Assembly (NCBI GenBank): GCA_044348085.1
Contig: JBIKTM010000029.1
Span: 1 to 15,280 of the forward strand
Direction: 5' to 3'
DNA length: 15,280 nucleotides
Source of the DNA: Verrucolacustris sp044348085
Lineage (GTDB): Bacteria; Verrucomicrobiota; Verrucomicrobiia; Methylacidiphilales; Verrucolacustridaceae
Under the pieces are notes generated by a model, which did no database searches, was not told the origin of the DNA, and saw only the letters and a list, made by a program, of their open reading frames with translations. Both the position numbers and the translations under genes were made by a program. Shown here piece by piece: positions 1 through 7,121 of the stretch. The first letter of the stretch is position 1; each line of letters begins with the position of its first letter.

Positions 1-385
1 AATTGACATTGAGAAGATGGTTCCAGAGGTTGTCATCACAAGCGTTGAGATCGGAGAATGGAACGGGGGTCGATACGCCAGATGTTCCAGCGTTATTGAT
101 CAGGATATCCAATCCTCCAAATCGGCTGATTGTTTCATTGAGTAGGAGGTCTGGCGCGTTCGGATCTGCCGCGTTCGCAGAGACAAAAGCGATCTGTTTC
201 CTTGCCTGCTCGGGCATCCCCAGTTCTTGGGCCAGAGCGAGAACGATGGATTGGGACTCGGGAGCGAGATCCGTGACCACGACAGCAGACCCCGCTGCAA
301 GGAGACGACGCGATATGGCCAAGCCGATTCCAGAGCCTCCCCCTGTAATTAGGGAAACCTTCCCTTGTAGTGAAGCGCGCATCAT
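1..385 (-). CDS. Short-chain dehydrogenase/reductase, N-terminal half (cut by left edge)
   Basis: About 128 residues of an NAD(P)-dependent SDR oxidoreductase are visible; the C-terminal half lies beyond base 1. The N-terminus reads MMRASLQGKVSLITGGG, and the glycine-rich TGGGSGIG nucleotide-binding motif lies near residues 13-20. An Asp follows the second strand (VVVTD), which in this family usually favours NAD(H) over NADP(H). The structural NNAG motif is near residues 97-100. The catalytic Ser, Tyr and Lys fall outside the window, so activity cannot be judged. I place the start at the double ATG (385 or 382) because classical SDRs begin a few residues before the first strand; an in-frame ATG at 418 would add 11 residues. 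The gene is divergent from the AGE-nagB-ADC group and may share its control region. Substrate unknown; family assignment is secure. Confidence 0.9.
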   Translation of the reverse strand, partial: MMRASLQGKVSLITGGGSGIGLAISRRLLAAGSAVVVTDLAPESQSIVLALAQELGMPEQARKQIAFVSANAADPNAPDLLLNETISRFGGLDILINNAGTSGVSTPVPFSDLNACDDNLWNHLLNVN

Positions 386-671
386 CGAGAAGCTTTTATA
401 GCAGTATTTTACACTCATTCCATATCCGTTTCTTTTAATCCCTCTTGAGAAATATCCTTCGGGCTGATGTTTCAGCCCATGATCCAGCGCGGACGATAGG
501 AACGTTGAGGACGAAGGCCGAGGGATGCTGAATGAGTCGCTTTCCATGCGGTCGGGTAGAATCGATCGTTTGTCTGGCGTGCGGAATGACTATTTATGTT
601 GGTAAGCAATGAAACAAATTCGTCCTTCAGGGCGCTTTCAATAAGTTCCATTTGGAGGAATCCCACTTTCT
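386..671. other. Divergent intergenic region between SDR and AGE genes
   Basis: This 286-base stretch separates two divergent genes and should hold both promoters. The clearest element is a hairpin-forming inverted repeat at 461-478. A GGAGGA sequence at 654-659, 12 bases before the AGE start at 672, is a plausible but widely spaced ribosome binding site. A minus-strand reading frame at 472-666 has no recognisable features and I do not regard it as a gene. I could not find a convincing -35/-10 pair on either strand. Confidence 0.5.
461..478. repeat. Perfect 7-bp inverted repeat (hairpin or operator candidate)
   Basis: GGGCTGA at 461-467 and TCAGCCC at 472-478 are perfect inverted copies around a 4-base loop (TGTT). 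The repeat sits in the divergent region, about 76 bases upstream of the SDR start. No T-run follows on either strand, so a Rho-independent terminator is unlikely. It could be an operator or an mRNA leader hairpin; function is inferred from position only. Confidence 0.4.
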
Positions 672-2012
672 ATGGTTAAAACGAAATACGAGCCGCTTAT
701 CCTAAGCACCCCAACGGTTTCCCGGCTCCAGTCAGAAACCTATCAACGTTTTTTATCTTCATTAGGCATCGAGGCCGGGGTTCGTCTCCTCCTGCACCGG
801 CATGCCCGCTCGGTGGATTGGCCTTATGTTGATACAAAATTCAACCCGAACACAGGGGTCGATCTTTCTTCGGAAAGTTATCAGGTAATCTATCCTTGGT
901 TGCTGGGTCGCGGGATGGAATCCCTTATCCTGCATCTCGATGCCCTCGATTCACTGGATTTGACCCATGAGGAAAAGAGCCGTGGCAGGGAGATTTTTCC
1001 TCAGCTCGTGACCAACATGGCCGAGGCAATCCTTGCCTTGATTTCCCGCTATAAGGGTCGGTGCCCCTTTCGGGTTGACCGATCTTTCGCACTGAATCCT
1101 CTGAATGGAAATTCGAAAGCACCTGACTTTAACCGTGTCGGCGAGGGAGATCTATTCTGTGCGAAAGGAATGTCGACCAGTGCCATTCCCGCCTTTCGAC
1201 AGGCTGGGGTGGATATGCTTGACCAGATAGGACGTGGAGTGGATCAAGGGCTCTTCGAACTGGAGGCGGCTCGAGTCTCAGGGCTAGGGCAGAGCCAGAG
1301 CATGCACATGTTGTTTCAGTCCGTTCCTAGACTACTCGCACACGGGGGTGTAGATCAGGATGTCCGAGAACGTCTGTGCAAACGAAGTTGTCAGTTTATG
1401 GAATTCGTACTCGATCATCACTGGGATCCTGGCACTGGCCGGTTCAGTGAATACATAGATCCCCAGACGCTGAAAGGCGGTGAGTATCTGGATCCCGGGC
1501 ACGCCACGGAATTCGTCGGTTTGGGTCTGTCCGCGGTTGCCGCAATGGAAACTCAGGGGTTTGGGTTGGATTCTGCACGCCAAGGGATCCTGCTGAGGGC
1601 CAAAAGAGAAATGCCGAATCTCTTGATCCGTGTATTTCGCGCGGGATTCAACGAGCGCTTGGAGGGAATCTTTAAAGCGGTCAACAACCGCACTGGGGAG
1701 GTCATGGATTTCGATATGCCTTGGTGGAATCTTCCTGAAACCATGCGGGCCGCTCTCTTAGCGGCCCTCGCTACGACAGAGACTGGGGTACGAGAGGAGT
1801 GTCTGGCCATCTATGCGAAGTGTCATAACGCTTACTTTCGGCACTACCTGAATCCGGATATGCTGTATTTTCCATACCAAACCCGATGTGGACGGACGGG
1901 TAAGGTGTTGAATTCGGTGCCCGCGGTTCCGGAAGGTGATCCTCTCTACCATAGCAACCTTTCCTTCCTCGAGATCCTTTCTATTCTTCGGCAGACGCCG
2001 GGAAGCACATAA
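672..2012 (+). CDS. AGE (N-acylglucosamine 2-epimerase) family epimerase/isomerase
   Basis: A 446-residue protein with features of the AGE superfamily, (alpha/alpha)6-barrel enzymes that epimerise or isomerise sugars at C2, such as GlcNAc 2-epimerase, cellobiose 2-epimerase and YihS-type aldose-ketose isomerases. Family-like patches occur in order: QSMHMLF (207-215, matching the usual MHL patch), DPGHATEF (274-281, with the first predicted catalytic His, H277), PWWNLPETMRA (350-360, the WW...E patch) and LYHSNLSFLE (425-434, with the second predicted catalytic His, H427). There is no signal peptide, so it should be cytoplasmic. A GGAGGA 12 bases upstream supports the ATG at 672. It is slightly longer than the roughly 400 residues typical of the family. 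nagB starts 27 bases downstream, suggesting an operon and an amino-sugar-related substrate. The exact sugar is not predictable; other barrel glycosidase families are a less likely alternative. Confidence 0.78.
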   Translation: MVKTKYEPLILSTPTVSRLQSETYQRFLSSLGIEAGVRLLLHRHARSVDWPYVDTKFNPNTGVDLSSESYQVIYPWLLGRGMESLILHLDALDSLDLTHEEKSRGREIFPQLVTNMAEAILALISRYKGRCPFRVDRSFALNPLNGNSKAPDFNRVGEGDLFCAKGMSTSAIPAFRQAGVDMLDQIGRGVDQGLFELEAARVSGLGQSQSMHMLFQSVPRLLAHGGVDQDVRERLCKRSCQFMEFVLDHHWDPGTGRFSEYIDPQTLKGGEYLDPGHATEFVGLGLSAVAAMETQGFGLDSARQGILLRAKREMPNLLIRVFRAGFNERLEGIFKAVNNRTGEVMDFDMPWWNLPETMRAALLAALATTETGVREECLAIYAKCHNAYFRHYLNPDMLYFPYQTRCGRTGKVLNSVPAVPEGDPLYHSNLSFLEILSILRQTPGST

Positions 2013-2039
2013 AAACAAACAAAAGAAAGACGAAGCCCA

Positions 2040-2786
2040 ATGAAATCAAAAGTACGAATCATAATTAAAAAAACAAAAGTGGAGCTAGGTGCAGCGGCGG
2101 CTGGACTTGGTGCGCAACTGATCCGTGCGGCGATCCGTAAGAATGGGAGAGCAAACATCATTGTGGGCACAGGCGCCTCACAATTCGAAATGCTGGGGCA
2201 GTTAGTTCAAGAGCCGGGGATCGATTGGACAAGGGTCACCGCGTTCCATCTTGATGAATATTTTGGCACCCCGATCACGCATCCTTCTTCGTTTCGAAAA
2301 TATCTATGGGAAAGATTTGTCTCAAAACTGCCACTGCCCCTAGCGGCGTTTCACTATATTAACGGTGAGGGTAATCTTTCGGCGGAATGCCGTCGGGTGG
2401 GCGCGATTCTTGCGCGACATCCGATTGACGTTTGTTTTGCCGGCATTGGTGAGAATGGGCATCTGGCCTTTAACGACCCGCCGGCTGATTTTAAAACAAA
2501 GGCTCCTTATATTGTGGTGAAGCTTGATCATGCCTGCAGACGGCAGCAGATGGGTGAGGGCTGGTTCAAGACCCTTCGACAGGTTCCCGACCGGGCGATC
2601 TCCATGTCCATTACTCAAATCATGAAGTCCAAAGCCATCCTCTGTAGCGTACCGGATAGGCGCAAGGCTCAGGCTGTATCGAACTGTCTGCGTGGAGGAA
2701 TTACCCCAATGCATCCCTCCTCGATTCTTCAGCGGCATAAGGCGGCTTGGTGTTTTCTGGATAAAAACTCCGCCTCTTTGCTTTGA
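2040..2786 (+). CDS. nagB: Glucosamine-6-phosphate deaminase (NagB family)
   Basis: A 248-residue cytoplasmic protein of the NagB/6-phosphogluconolactonase superfamily. NagB converts glucosamine 6-phosphate to fructose 6-phosphate and ammonia. Visible motifs are IVGTGAS (41-47, phosphate-binding loop), FHLDEY (69-74, with the catalytic Asp at D72 as in E. coli NagB), GIGENGHLAFNDP (135-147, with H141 matching the ring-opening His) and RRKAQAV (207-213). The Asp of the E. coli GNDGH motif is Asn here (N139), and the E. coli FNEP Glu is Asp (D146). Asn at the first position occurs in some other NagB-family proteins, as far as I recall. The gene is 27 bases behind the AGE gene and 58 bases before the ADC-like gene, so cotranscription is likely. 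No NagA deacetylase or hexosamine kinase is in the window. A related sugar-phosphate isomerase/deaminase activity is the main alternative. Confidence 0.88.
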   Translation: MKSKVRIIIKKTKVELGAAAAGLGAQLIRAAIRKNGRANIIVGTGASQFEMLGQLVQEPGIDWTRVTAFHLDEYFGTPITHPSSFRKYLWERFVSKLPLPLAAFHYINGEGNLSAECRRVGAILARHPIDVCFAGIGENGHLAFNDPPADFKTKAPYIVVKLDHACRRQQMGEGWFKTLRQVPDRAISMSITQIMKSKAILCSVPDRRKAQAVSNCLRGGITPMHPSSILQRHKAAWCFLDKNSASLL

Positions 2787-2844
2787 GGACTCTTCTTCGG
2801 GAATATCTGATTTGGGTTGAGGGGGTGGGTTCTTTTGCCGATTT

Positions 2845-3651
2845 ATGACGAAGCCCTATTTCCGCATGCCTATAGGTTTTGGACCTTTTCCAGGACCGCG
2901 CCAAATTCCAGTTCCAGGCCAACGGGATCCTCATTCTTCTCCAAAAAGGGCGGTTGCCTCTGTGGTTTTTGAGACTGAAAAAGATGCCATTGCCAGAATT
3001 CTTCCGCCGGGGTTCTTCCCAGCGGACGATGCCCGGATTATTTTTGAGGCTCAGCACCTCCGCAATGTTGATTGGCTGGCCGGACGTGGGTACTCCACCT
3101 TAGCAGTCAAATTTCCGGCGACCTTCCATGCTCGCGGGGGTCCCGTCGAAGGGGATTTTCTCGCCGTGCTTTGGGAAAATCTTGCGGATCCCATCCTCAG
3201 CGGAAGGGAAGAGCTGGGTTACGCAAAACTATGGTGTGAGATTGAAGAAGCTGTCCGTCCAGCGAATGCCCGCTTTTTCACTGCAAGCTGGTTGGGGCAT
3301 CTCTTCCTCGATATGGAGCTCAAGGAACTTCGGCCTGCATCCGAACCTGCCCCCGTGCGGCGTCCATTATTGCATTACAAATATATCCCCAAGACTGGTT
3401 GCCCGGGCGAAGCGGACGCGAACTACGCGACGATCACTCCGGCGGAGAACCCTACGTTGATAGTAACGGAGCGTCTCGTCGGATTAGGTGAGGTGCATTT
3501 TCATCGCTCCACTTGGGAGCAACTGCCCACGCTATTTCATATTGTCAGCGCATTGGCAGATTTGCCATTGGGTAAGCTGCGAAGTGCAAGTTGGGTTGTC
3601 TCGAGAGGGGGGAAAGACCTGGCGGATCAGCGTATTCTTGAGCCAGCATAA
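2845..3651 (+). CDS. Acetoacetate decarboxylase (ADC) family protein
   Basis: A 268-residue protein resembling the ADC family, whose members decarboxylate beta-keto acids through a Schiff base on a lysine, though some homologues do other imine chemistry. The N-terminal GFGPFPGPRQ (11-20) is typical of ADC-like proteins. RGYSTLAVKFPATF (81-94) and the SGREELGYAKLW segment (119-130) match the region holding the Schiff-base lysine. Aligning GYAK with the YPK of clostridial ADC puts that lysine at K128. The clostridial enzyme has a second lysine next to it that lowers its pKa; here the neighbour is L129. The ATG at 2845 lacks a close Shine-Dalgarno, and a second ATG at 2866 (residue 8) is possible. 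It is probably the last gene of the AGE-nagB unit. The family is fairly sure, the reaction is not. Confidence 0.8.
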   Translation: MTKPYFRMPIGFGPFPGPRQIPVPGQRDPHSSPKRAVASVVFETEKDAIARILPPGFFPADDARIIFEAQHLRNVDWLAGRGYSTLAVKFPATFHARGGPVEGDFLAVLWENLADPILSGREELGYAKLWCEIEEAVRPANARFFTASWLGHLFLDMELKELRPASEPAPVRRPLLHYKYIPKTGCPGEADANYATITPAENPTLIVTERLVGLGEVHFHRSTWEQLPTLFHIVSALADLPLGKLRSASWVVSRGGKDLADQRILEPA

Positions 3652-3683
3652 AGTGTAGCCACCAGAGGATGGATTGTGGAGTG

Positions 3684-3715
3684 CCTAGCTTGAACAGGAG
3701 CACCTCAGGCTTAGG
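3684..3715. terminator. Imperfect stem-loop between convergent genes
   Basis: CCTAGCTTGA (3684-3693) can pair with TCAGGCTTAGG (3705-3715) with one bulged base and one G-T wobble, around an 11-base loop. It lies between the convergent ADC-like and CE7 esterase genes, where a bidirectional terminator would be expected. Neither strand has a strong T-run directly after the stem, so the call is tentative. Confidence 0.25.
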
Positions 3716-3736
3716 ACTGAAACTATAAATGGTTGA

Positions 3737-4696
3737 TTAAAGTTTTCCGAGAAATTCAAACGCTTGATCGGCGAACCCAGGCAAAACCTCGTGTCCGTAA
3801 TCGGGGTAAATTAGCATTTCTTTCTTTCCCGGTAGGTGATTGTAAGCGGCGAAGACGGTGGAGGGTGGGGTCGTCGAGTCTTGTAATCCTATGCCCATCA
3901 GAGTTTCTGCCTTGATGCGGGGGGCTAAATGATGGACATCGATGTAGCCGAGAGTGGTGAAGATCTCCTTTTCTCGTTGATGACGGGGATCGTAAAAGCG
4001 GAAGTAAGTCTTTAATTCCTGATAGGCACCCTTTGCCAGATCCATGTCCCAGACGCGTTGATAGTCGGAAAGAAACGGATAAAGAGGGGCAATCCGCTTG
4101 ATCCTGGGTTCTAGAGCTGCACAAGCGAGGGTGAGGCCACCGCCTTGGGAGCAACCTTGGGCACCAAGACGATCGGGATCGACTTCGGAAAAGGAAGCAA
4201 CGACGCGTGCCAACTGAGCGGTATCAAGAAAGATTTGGCGGAAAAGGAGTTTATCGGGATGGTCATGCAGGCCACGGATGATGTGCCCGGTGTGAGTATT
4301 GCCCTTAACGGAGAGGAGATCTTCGCTCAGCCCTCCTTGGCCGCGACACTCCATCGATGCAACGCAGATATCCTTGGCAAGAAAAGGCGTATTGGAAACC
4401 CAATCTCCGCTGTTTCCAGCGTAACCATGAAAATTAAGAACGGCCGCATGCTTGCCTTTGGATCGGGGCCGCATGTACTTGGCGTAAATGCGGCTACCTC
4501 CGACACCAGTAAAAGTCAGATCGAAGCAATCAAAATGGTGACTTTGGATCGTGGGGTTGGGTTGGAGTTTAGGTTGTGGGGGAGTGGAGTTGAGTTCCTC
4601 AAGGGCGCGATCCCAATAGGTATCAAAATCAGCCGGTCTGGGATTGATCCCTTGGTATCGCCTGAGTTCGGCAAGAGGTTTATCGAGAGTCGGCAT
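3737..4696 (-). CDS. CE7 family acetyl xylan esterase / cephalosporin-C deacetylase
   Basis: A 319-residue alpha/beta hydrolase of carbohydrate esterase family 7, which removes acetyl groups from small acetylated sugars, xylo-oligosaccharides and cephalosporin C. The length is typical of the family. HGYAG (90-94) supplies the oxyanion-hole Tyr (Y92), RGQGG (118-122) is the CE7 hallmark, GCSQGGG (181-187) holds the nucleophile S183, and D273 (LQDSTTPP) and H302 (DYGHEV) complete the triad. These positions are close to those I recall for the Thermotoga enzyme. No signal peptide is visible, agreeing with the usual cytoplasmic location of CE7 enzymes acting on imported oligosaccharides. The start ATG (MPTLDKP) has no clear Shine-Dalgarno. 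It is convergent with the ADC-like gene and is the only clear deacetylase in the metabolic block. Confidence 0.93.
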   Translation of the reverse strand: MPTLDKPLAELRRYQGINPRPADFDTYWDRALEELNSTPPQPKLQPNPTIQSHHFDCFDLTFTGVGGSRIYAKYMRPRSKGKHAAVLNFHGYAGNSGDWVSNTPFLAKDICVASMECRGQGGLSEDLLSVKGNTHTGHIIRGLHDHPDKLLFRQIFLDTAQLARVVASFSEVDPDRLGAQGCSQGGGLTLACAALEPRIKRIAPLYPFLSDYQRVWDMDLAKGAYQELKTYFRFYDPRHQREKEIFTTLGYIDVHHLAPRIKAETLMGIGLQDSTTPPSTVFAAYNHLPGKKEMLIYPDYGHEVLPGFADQAFEFLGKL

Positions 4697-4739
4697 GTCG
4701 GCACCAGTCTGAAGCTTTGGTTGATTTAACCATAAGTGT

Positions 4740-4768
4740 ATTATGAGCTAAAAGTATTCAGTAGAAAA
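4740..4768 (-). promoter_or_regulatory. Weak candidate promoter for the CE7 esterase
   Basis: On the minus strand a CATAAT box (4745-4740) lies 17 bases after a poor -35-like TTTTCT (4768-4763). A transcript starting near 4733 would give a leader of about 37 bases before the esterase ATG at 4696. The -10 is one mismatch from consensus but the -35 is weak, so this is only a candidate. Confidence 0.22.
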
Positions 4769-4868
4769 ATCATTCTCGGCGATTGAATGGAAAGAAGCTC
4801 ATCCACTTGAAAAGATGGCGCTCGGCTTGAACGCGTAAGAAAACGAGGTGGGGGGAGGTGGGTAGAAC

Positions 4869-6398
4869 TTATTTTAGATGAGGGGAATGTAGGATTGATT
4901 TCCAAGCGCGTTTGGCGGGCAGAAAATAGTCCTGTGCTAAATTACCATGGGGGCTGAGATTCAGGAGGGCTCGTTCCGCTTTCTTGGCCCAGGCCACGAC
5001 TTTCCTGAAATGTCTATTTGAAAAATAAAAACTGGTGCCGTGTCCACAAGCCAGAATTTCTGGACGCCACCGCAGGACAAGAGCGGCGCTCCGTCCATAG
5101 CCAGCGACGAGGCGGCTATTGTTCCAGGCGCAGAAACCTCCTTGGCCAGACCAACGCGATGGGGGTTGGAAATTATCTCCGGAGAACAGTACCTTTCGCC
5201 CATCGACTACTGTTTGAAAAGCGCAGTGCCACCAAGTCTGACCGGGAAACGGAGCGATCTGGAACTTGTATTCGTTCCAACGCCAAGTTCCTTGAGTTGG
5301 CCAAAGTTGATCGGCCAGGATCGGTCGGCGTGGGATCAAAACTTCAAACCATGGGTGTCGACTAGTACCGGTTTGGCGGAGCCATTGGGCCACCCAAGGG
5401 TGTAGAACGATCTGGGCGCCCTGCTTGCGGAGGGCGGGTAGGCCATCGGCATGATCCAGATGGTGATGCGTGGACACGGCACAACTCACCTTTGGAATAT
5501 GCAATCGAGCCAACAGGGAGCGAAGTACGGGCATTTCCTTTTCTTGCGTGTCCACGGCGAGAGCTTCGCCTCTCTTGGAAAGCAGAAGGTACCCATTGAG
5601 GCCAAAGCGGTAGAGGTGGGGAAGGAGTCGTCGAGCGCCCTCGCCAGCGGCTATTTCAGGTACGAGACGGTCGGGTTCACCTGGGCAAACACTGCCACGG
5701 GCACGAATCAGGGAGGCCAGGTTTTTGGCGAGGCGGCGGAGAATCTTTTCTGGCCGGGTCCGTAAAATTGAGCCATGGGACGGGCAAAGCAGGTCGTTGC
5801 CCAAATCGGCCAGTCGAAGAATGCCATTTCGGGCGGCTTCGACTCCATCTGGATAAAGATGGTGCCATTCCAAGTGATGGGGCTCCCAGATTTTTCCATT
5901 TCCAAAAACGGCATCTCCACAAAAGGCAACCTGCTGGTCGCCGAGGTTGGCAAGGATTGTCAGAGCGGATCGGCTGTGACCTGGTGTAGAGACAAAGCGT
6001 AAGCGATGGCGGCTCCAAAAAAAGTCTCCGGAAGGAGTCATATCAAATAAGATCCTTGGAATTCCTTTCGCTGGAGGAGCATAACTAGGCGGGCAGACCG
6101 CTCCGGATGGTTTCGAGAGGATTGTGCGGAGCATGGCAGGGTCGAGAAATGTCCTTTCGCCAGCGGAGGCATGGATATCGAAAGGCCAACGACGTCCGGA
6201 CAGGCCGGTCAATTGATCGGCGTGATGGTGGGTCAAAAAGACGTGTCGGAGGTTCTTGATGCCTAGCTGAGGAAGATATTTTCTCCACCGCCCGGATCCA
6301 AAATCGATGGCGATCGCCTCTGAGCCATCGCGAATGACAAAGACATTGCAGAGATCTTGAAAAAGGAAGAGATCTTGGAGGAGGCGTTTCGGTTTCAA
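4869..6398 (-). CDS. Tandem two-domain metallo-beta-lactamase (MBL) fold protein
   Basis: About 509 residues holding two MBL-fold domains in one chain; no function recognised. Numbering below counts from the in-frame GTG at 6428, 10 codons upstream of the chosen start. Domain 1 shows THHHADQ (66-72), PGH (149-151), CGDAVFG (170-176) and PSHG (216-219). Domain 2 shows THHHLDH (320-326), PGQT (395-398), FSGDNF (416-421) and CGHG (461-464). Each half thus has the order of the five MBL motifs, but domain 1 has Gln72 for the site-2 His and domain 2 has Gln397 for the site-1 His of the PGHT motif. There is no signal peptide. The GTG at 6428 lies inside the tRNA acceptor stem and would be removed by tRNA 3' processing, so I prefer the in-frame TTG at 6398; neither has a clear Shine-Dalgarno. 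Confidence 0.85.
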   Translation of the reverse strand: MKPKRLLQDLFLFQDLCNVFVIRDGSEAIAIDFGSGRWRKYLPQLGIKNLRHVFLTHHHADQLTGLSGRRWPFDIHASAGERTFLDPAMLRTILSKPSGAVCPPSYAPPAKGIPRILFDMTPSGDFFWSRHRLRFVSTPGHSRSALTILANLGDQQVAFCGDAVFGNGKIWEPHHLEWHHLYPDGVEAARNGILRLADLGNDLLCPSHGSILRTRPEKILRRLAKNLASLIRARGSVCPGEPDRLVPEIAAGEGARRLLPHLYRFGLNGYLLLSKRGEALAVDTQEKEMPVLRSLLARLHIPKVSCAVSTHHHLDHADGLPALRKQGAQIVLHPWVAQWLRQTGTSRHPWFEVLIPRRPILADQLWPTQGTWRWNEYKFQIAPFPGQTWWHCAFQTVVDGRKVLFSGDNFQPPSRWSGQGGFCAWNNSRLVAGYGRSAALVLRWRPEILACGHGTSFYFSNRHFRKVVAWAKKAERALLNLSPHGNLAQDYFLPAKRAWKSILHSPHLK

Positions 6399-6423
6399 GG
6401 GTAGTGATCGGATTAAGGTGGAG

Positions 6424-6495
6424 TGCACCGTAGAGGACTTGAACCTCTGACCTCCACCGTGTCAAGGTGGCGCTCTACCACTAAGCTAACGGTGC
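6424..6495 (-). tRNA. tRNA-Val (anticodon GAC)
   Basis: A 72-base cloverleaf reads on the minus strand. It has a 7-bp acceptor stem (GCACCGT/ACGGTGC), a 4-bp D stem (GCTT/GAGC) with an AGTGGTA loop, a 5-bp anticodon stem (CCACC/GGTGG) around TTGACAC, so anticodon GAC, a 5-base variable loop AGGTC and a T arm AGAGG-TTCAAGT-CCTCT. The discriminator base is A. CCA is not encoded (CTC follows) and must be added enzymatically. It lies 56 bases downstream of folB and directly upstream of the tandem MBL gene on the same strand. Confidence 0.97.
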
Positions 6496-6551
6496 GGTAG
6501 TCTTGAAACCCTATCACGGGTTAGGGATTTGGGGGAGACAGAAAATCCGGT

Positions 6552-6929
6552 CTAGCGACGCTGGCTTTTCGATTTCGGGCGGAGAAAGCGGGCCTGAAAA
6601 GAGATGTGGCGGGTCTCGGGGAGAATGAATTTTTTCAACTCTAGATCAATCCAAGGGATGGGAAATGCGGCGAAGGTGGAGTGCGCGAGGTCGGCGGCCA
6701 GCGTTTCGATTAGTTTACGCTCTTTTTGGCGGGCGGTTTTTTGCAGGAGTTGGCTGAGGTCGTAGTAGTTGACGGTATGTACGAGGTTATCGGTTTCGGC
6801 GGCTTTTTTTAGATTGGGGACGGGAAAAACGGCTGTGCAGAGAATTCTTTGGGGTTTTGCACGTTCTTCGGGGGGCACTCCTAAATGGCAAGTGACTTCG
6901 AGATCGACGATGGAGATTATAGGAATCAT
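6552..6929 (-). CDS. folB: Dihydroneopterin aldolase
   Basis: A 125-residue cytoplasmic enzyme of folate synthesis that cleaves 7,8-dihydroneopterin to 6-hydroxymethyl-dihydropterin and glycolaldehyde. The length is typical. Family motifs are IVDLEVTCHLGVPPEER (7-23, with E22 of the active site), TVNYYDL (52-58, with the active-site Tyr at 54 or 55), LIETLA (73-78, whose Glu, E75, binds the pterin) and LKKFILP (98-104, with K100 as the likely catalytic lysine). These match the Glu22, Tyr54, Glu74 and Lys100 set of the S. aureus enzyme. The remaining folate genes are not nearby. The tRNA-Val follows on the same strand, so the two could share a transcript. No strong Shine-Dalgarno precedes the ATG. 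Confidence 0.93.
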   Translation of the reverse strand: MIPIISIVDLEVTCHLGVPPEERAKPQRILCTAVFPVPNLKKAAETDNLVHTVNYYDLSQLLQKTARQKERKLIETLAADLAHSTFAAFPIPWIDLELKKFILPETRHISFQARFLRPKSKSQRR

Positions 6930-7023
6930 AAATGGTTTCTCAAAATTAGGTTCAACATAATAACCTATGGGGATAGACCAAAGGAGTCGACCTACGAAAA
7001 AACAAAAAAGTCATATTTGAGTA

Positions 7024-7051
7024 TTGGTATAGGAAACTGATTCTGGATAGT
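7024..7051 (+). promoter_or_regulatory. Weak candidate promoter for the thioredoxin gene
   Basis: TTGGTA (7024-7029) and GATAGT (7046-7051) are separated by 16 bases in the AT-rich 192-base region between divergent folB and the thioredoxin gene. Each box matches about four of six sigma-70 consensus bases. The leader to the ATG at 7122 would be about 65 bases. Tentative. Confidence 0.25.
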
Positions 7052-7121
7052 AAAACATGTTAGTTTCTCTGTAATTAGACTTGAGACATGGAACTACTGG
7101 CGACAACTTTAAAAATACCTT

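Noticed and set aside
472..666. 64-residue minus-strand reading frame in the SDR/AGE gap
   Set aside because: No ribosome site, no motif and unremarkable composition; it ends in the inverted repeat. More likely intergenic DNA.
4145..4729. 194-residue plus-strand reading frame
   Set aside because: It is antisense to the CE7 esterase, which has its full triad and family motifs; the translation shows nothing recognisable.
4847..4862. G-rich tract as a possible quadruplex
   Set aside because: Runs of 2, 6, 2 and 3 G allow only a weak two-layer structure, and there is no supporting context.
6507..6522. AACCC/GGGTT inverted repeat between tRNA-Val and folB
   Set aside because: Only 5 bp with a 6-base loop and no T-run; too short to call a terminator.
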